From Streptomyces sp. TG1A-60 (GTDB lineage Bacteria > Actinomycetota > Actinomycetes > Streptomycetales > Streptomycetaceae), in assembly GCF_037201975.1 (NCBI RefSeq), contig NZ_CP147520.1, positions 6,634,001-6,698,000 on the forward strand: a stretch of 64,000 bases of DNA, given 5' to 3'. Shown in pieces: positions 61,761 through 64,000 of the stretch; positions within the stretch are counted from its first letter, which is position 1, and every line of letters begins with the position of its first letter. The notes under the pieces are model-generated. The model saw nothing but the letters and a program-made list of their open reading frames with translations, ran no database searches and had not been told where the DNA came from. Made by a program: the position numbers and the translations under genes.

Positions 61761-63377
61761 CTACTTCCGGTCGAGCAGGTTCTGCACCTTCGCCCGGACG
61801 TCGTCCGTGGCCAGCCCGCGGATCGTCAGGGTCGTCCGGCGGCGCAGCACGTCGTCGGCCGTCTCGGCCCACTCGGTGTCACGGGCGTAGACGACCTGCG
61901 CCCAGATCTCGGGGGCGTCCGGGTGGACCCGCTCGCCCAGCTCGGGGTTCTCATTGGCGAGGCGGGCGATGTCGAAGGCGAGCGAACCGTAGTGGGTGGC
62001 CAGGTGCCGCGCCGTGTCGGCGCCCATACGGGGGCCGGGCGCGGGGCGGTCGACGAGCAGCCGGTGGGCGACCGCGCGCGGGTTGGCGACCCCCGGCAGC
62101 GGCAACCTCTTCGGCAGCGCGGAGACCGGCTCGAAGTCCTCGCCCAGCGGATGTCCCGGCAGCGCCTCCAGCTTCTTCATGATCGTGCGCCCGATGTGCC
62201 GGAAGGTCGTCCACTTGCCGCCCGCGACGGACAGCATGCCGCCCCGGCCCTCGGTGACGACCGTTTCGCGCTTGGCCTTGGCGGTGTCGCCGGGCCCGCC
62301 CGGCAGCACCCGCAGCCCCGCGAAGGCGTACGTGATCAGCTCACGGTCGAGCTGCTGGTCCCGGATGGAGAACGCGGCCTCGTCCAGGATCTGGGCTATG
62401 TCCTTGTCGTCGACAGCGACGTCCGCCGGGTCGCCCTCGTACGCCTCGTCGGTCGTGCCGAGCAGCAGCATGTCCTCCCAGGGGAGGGCGAAGGTGATGC
62501 GGTACTTGTCGATGGGGGTGGCGAGCGCGGCCTTCCACGGAGCCGTCCGCTTCAGCACCAGGTGGGCGCCCTTGGACAGCCGGATGGACGGAGCCGCGTT
62601 CGGGTCCTCCATCTTGCGCAGGTGGTCGACCCACGGCCCGGTCGCGTTCAGCACCAGCCGCGCGCCGACCCCGAACTCGTCGCCGGTGAGCCGGTCGCGC
62701 AGCTCGGCACCGGTGACCCGCCCCTTGGTGAAGCGCAGCCCGGTGACCTCGGCGTGGTTGAGCACCACCGCACCGGACTCGACGGCCCCGCGGACCGTCA
62801 TCAGCGCCATCCGGGAGTCGTTCATCTGGTCGTCGCCGTACACGGCCACGGCCTTCAGGTTCTCGGTGCGCAGCTCGGGCACGTCCTGCGCGGCCTTGGC
62901 GGGGGAGCGCAGGTGGCCGACGCCGTCACCGAACGCCGACAGCGCGGAGTAGGCGAAGACGCCCGCTCCGAGCTTCGCCGCGCCGTGCGGCCCGCCCTTG
63001 TACACGGGGAGGTAGAACGTGAGCGGGTTCGCCAGGTGGGGGGCCACCTGGCGGGAGACCGCACGGCGCTCGAAGTGGTTCTCCGCCACCAGTTTCACCG
63101 CGCCGGTCTGCAGATAGCGCAGACCGCCGTGGAGCAGCTTGGAGGAGGCGGAAGAGGTGGCACCGGCGAAGTCGCCGGCGTCGACCAGCGCCACCCTGAG
63201 CCCGGACTGCGCGGCGTGCCAGGCGGTGGAGATGCCCAGGATGCCGCCGCCGATCACGAGAAGGTCGTACGACGCCTTGGAGAGCTGCTCCCGGGTTCCG
63301 GCTCGGCTCGGGTTCGAGCCGGACGCCGGGTGCGTCCCCAGGGCAGGCAGGGTCTGCAGGGTGGACTGACTGGTCAT
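61761..63377 (-). CDS. glpD: Aerobic glycerol-3-phosphate dehydrogenase
   Basis: 538 residues. FAD Rossmann motif VIGGGILGISTAWHAAQSG, SSKLLHGGLRYLQTGAVKLV, and LPWEDMLLLGTTDEAYEGDP are typical. It oxidises glycerol-3-phosphate to dihydroxyacetone phosphate and passes electrons to quinone at the membrane. It follows glpK in the same transcript with 63 bp between them; its AGGAG is 13 nt from the ATG. The regulator gylR and glpF should lie beyond the window end. Confidence 0.96.
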   Translation of the reverse strand: MTSQSTLQTLPALGTHPASGSNPSRAGTREQLSKASYDLLVIGGGILGISTAWHAAQSGLRVALVDAGDFAGATSSASSKLLHGGLRYLQTGAVKLVAENHFERRAVSRQVAPHLANPLTFYLPVYKGGPHGAAKLGAGVFAYSALSAFGDGVGHLRSPAKAAQDVPELRTENLKAVAVYGDDQMNDSRMALMTVRGAVESGAVVLNHAEVTGLRFTKGRVTGAELRDRLTGDEFGVGARLVLNATGPWVDHLRKMEDPNAAPSIRLSKGAHLVLKRTAPWKAALATPIDKYRITFALPWEDMLLLGTTDEAYEGDPADVAVDDKDIAQILDEAAFSIRDQQLDRELITYAFAGLRVLPGGPGDTAKAKRETVVTEGRGGMLSVAGGKWTTFRHIGRTIMKKLEALPGHPLGEDFEPVSALPKRLPLPGVANPRAVAHRLLVDRPAPGPRMGADTARHLATHYGSLAFDIARLANENPELGERVHPDAPEIWAQVVYARDTEWAETADDVLRRRTTLTIRGLATDDVRAKVQNLLDRK

Positions 63378-63440
63378 GTCGGGTACTTACTCCTCATCAG
63401 AGCCGGGGGTGGGAGCCTTCGCGGCCCGTCTCAGCTCTCG

Positions 63441-64000
63441 TCAGTTCTCGTCCTCGAGCCAGCCCATGGTCCGCTCGACGGCCTTGAGCCAGCTCTTGTA
63501 CTCACGGTCGCGGATCTCCGCGTCCATGCGGGGGGTCCACTCGGCGGCCCGGCGCCAGTTGGCACGCAGGTCGTCGGTGCTGGTCCAGAAGCCGACGGCG
63601 AGACCGGCGGCGTAGGCGGCGCCGAGGCAGGTGGTCTCGGCGACCATGGGGCGCACCACGGGGGCGTCCAGGAAGTCCGAGAGGGTCTGCATCAGCAGGT
63701 TGTTGGAGGTCATGCCGCCGTCGACCTTGAGGGCCGCGAGTTCGACGCCGGAGTCCTTGGTCATGGCGTCGGTGATCTCACGGGTCTGCCAGGCCGTGGC
63801 CTCCAGGACGGCCCGCGCGAGGTGCGCCTTGGTGACGTACCGGGTGAGACCGGCGATCACACCGCGGGCGTCGGAACGCCAGTACGGGGCGAACAGACCG
63901 GAGAAGGCCGGCACGAAGTACGCGCCGCCGTTGTCCTCGACCGAGAGGGCGAGCGTCTCGATCTCGGCGGCGGTGGAGATGAGCCCCATCTGGTCGCGCA
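63441..64000 (-). CDS. glpK: Glycerol kinase, C-terminal part (runs off the window)
   Basis: Only the last ~186 residues are present; the frame is open to position 64000. Recognisable blocks are [35 protein letters not shown] and [20 protein letters not shown], the ATP-side signature of FGGY kinases. It phosphorylates glycerol for GlpD. The apparent start at 63989 is internal (the frame runs on upstream). Confidence 0.95.
   Translation of the reverse strand, partial: RDQMGLISTAAEIETLALSVEDNGGAYFVPAFSGLFAPYWRSDARGVIAGLTRYVTKAHLARAVLEATAWQTREITDAMTKDSGVELAALKVDGGMTSNNLLMQTLSDFLDAPVVRPMVAETTCLGAAYAAGLAVGFWTSTDDLRANWRRAAEWTPRMDAEIRDREYKSWLKAVERTMGWLEDEN

Overview
The window is a 64 kb piece of a Streptomyces-type chromosome. 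The GC content is very high, with G or C at nearly every third codon position. It carries chaplins, a mycothiol ligase gene (mshC), ParJ, a leucine tRNA and many short TAnnnT-(6-8 nt)-start arrangements typical of leaderless mRNAs. From memory, the order glpK-glpD-regulator-parJ-mshC-SCO1664-like...chaplins-gntK-soxR-...-hmgA matches the SCO1659 to SCO1715 part of the S. coelicolor core chromosome, so most of it is conserved core rather than a mobile island.

Layout. 0-2.3 kb: an ECF sigma/anti-sigma pair (SigK/RskA type) divergent from a secreted DUF4331 gene, each with a promoter of the same unusual form. 2.4-5.9 kb: an orphan type ISP-like protein, a GntR/UTRA regulator and homogentisate dioxygenase. 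6-12 kb: TetR, a molybdopterin oxidoreductase, a CitMHS citrate transporter and an MFS exporter. 12-18 kb: a secreted protein with a class F sortase, an aldehyde/alcohol dehydrogenase pair and an MHS transporter. 18-23 kb: TetR regulators, an acyl-CoA dehydrogenase, a MaoC dehydratase and SoxR. 24-29 kb: a secreted penicillin-acylase-type enzyme and an alpha/beta hydrolase. 29.7-33.7 kb: SDR, TetR, acyl-CoA dehydrogenase and aminoglycoside-phosphotransferase-like kinase, a split version of the ACAD10/11 (LvaA/LvaC) 4-hydroxyacyl-CoA route, with recurrent CCGACCGG palindromes. 33.8-40 kb: a metallo-beta-lactamase-fold enzyme, a duplicated His-rich metal binder, two DUF202 membrane proteins, a NUDIX enzyme, an FAD dehydrogenase and a YedY/YedZ-like pair.

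40-43.4 kb is a decaying zone: minisatellites, gluconokinase next to a broken GntR regulator with no permease, and an M1 aminopeptidase remnant that runs in frame through a heptamer repeat into a YchJ gene. 43.2-47 kb: tRNA-Leu(GAG), an M20 peptidase, ChpH and a long chaplin with six chaplin domains built from nearly identical 180-bp repeats. 47-54 kb: small conserved proteins, a RecD2-like protein that has lost its Walker motifs and seems frameshifted near its start, an aldo/keto reductase, an F420-type oxidoreductase and a CorA-type transporter. 54.3-60.6 kb: a mycothiol/cell-division neighbourhood (phosphatase, DUF3090, SCO1664-like, mshC, a secreted SMP-30 protein, parJ). 60.8-64 kb: a FadR-type regulator and the 3' end of the glycerol operon (glpD and partial glpK).

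The genes fall into small independent catabolic units, each beside its own regulator. The most notable points are the six-domain chaplin, the ACAD10/11-like unit with its candidate operator family, the inactive-looking RecD2 homologue, the matched SigK-like promoters and the duplicated His-rich metal-binding protein. All homology statements come from recognition of the translated sequence; no database was searched.
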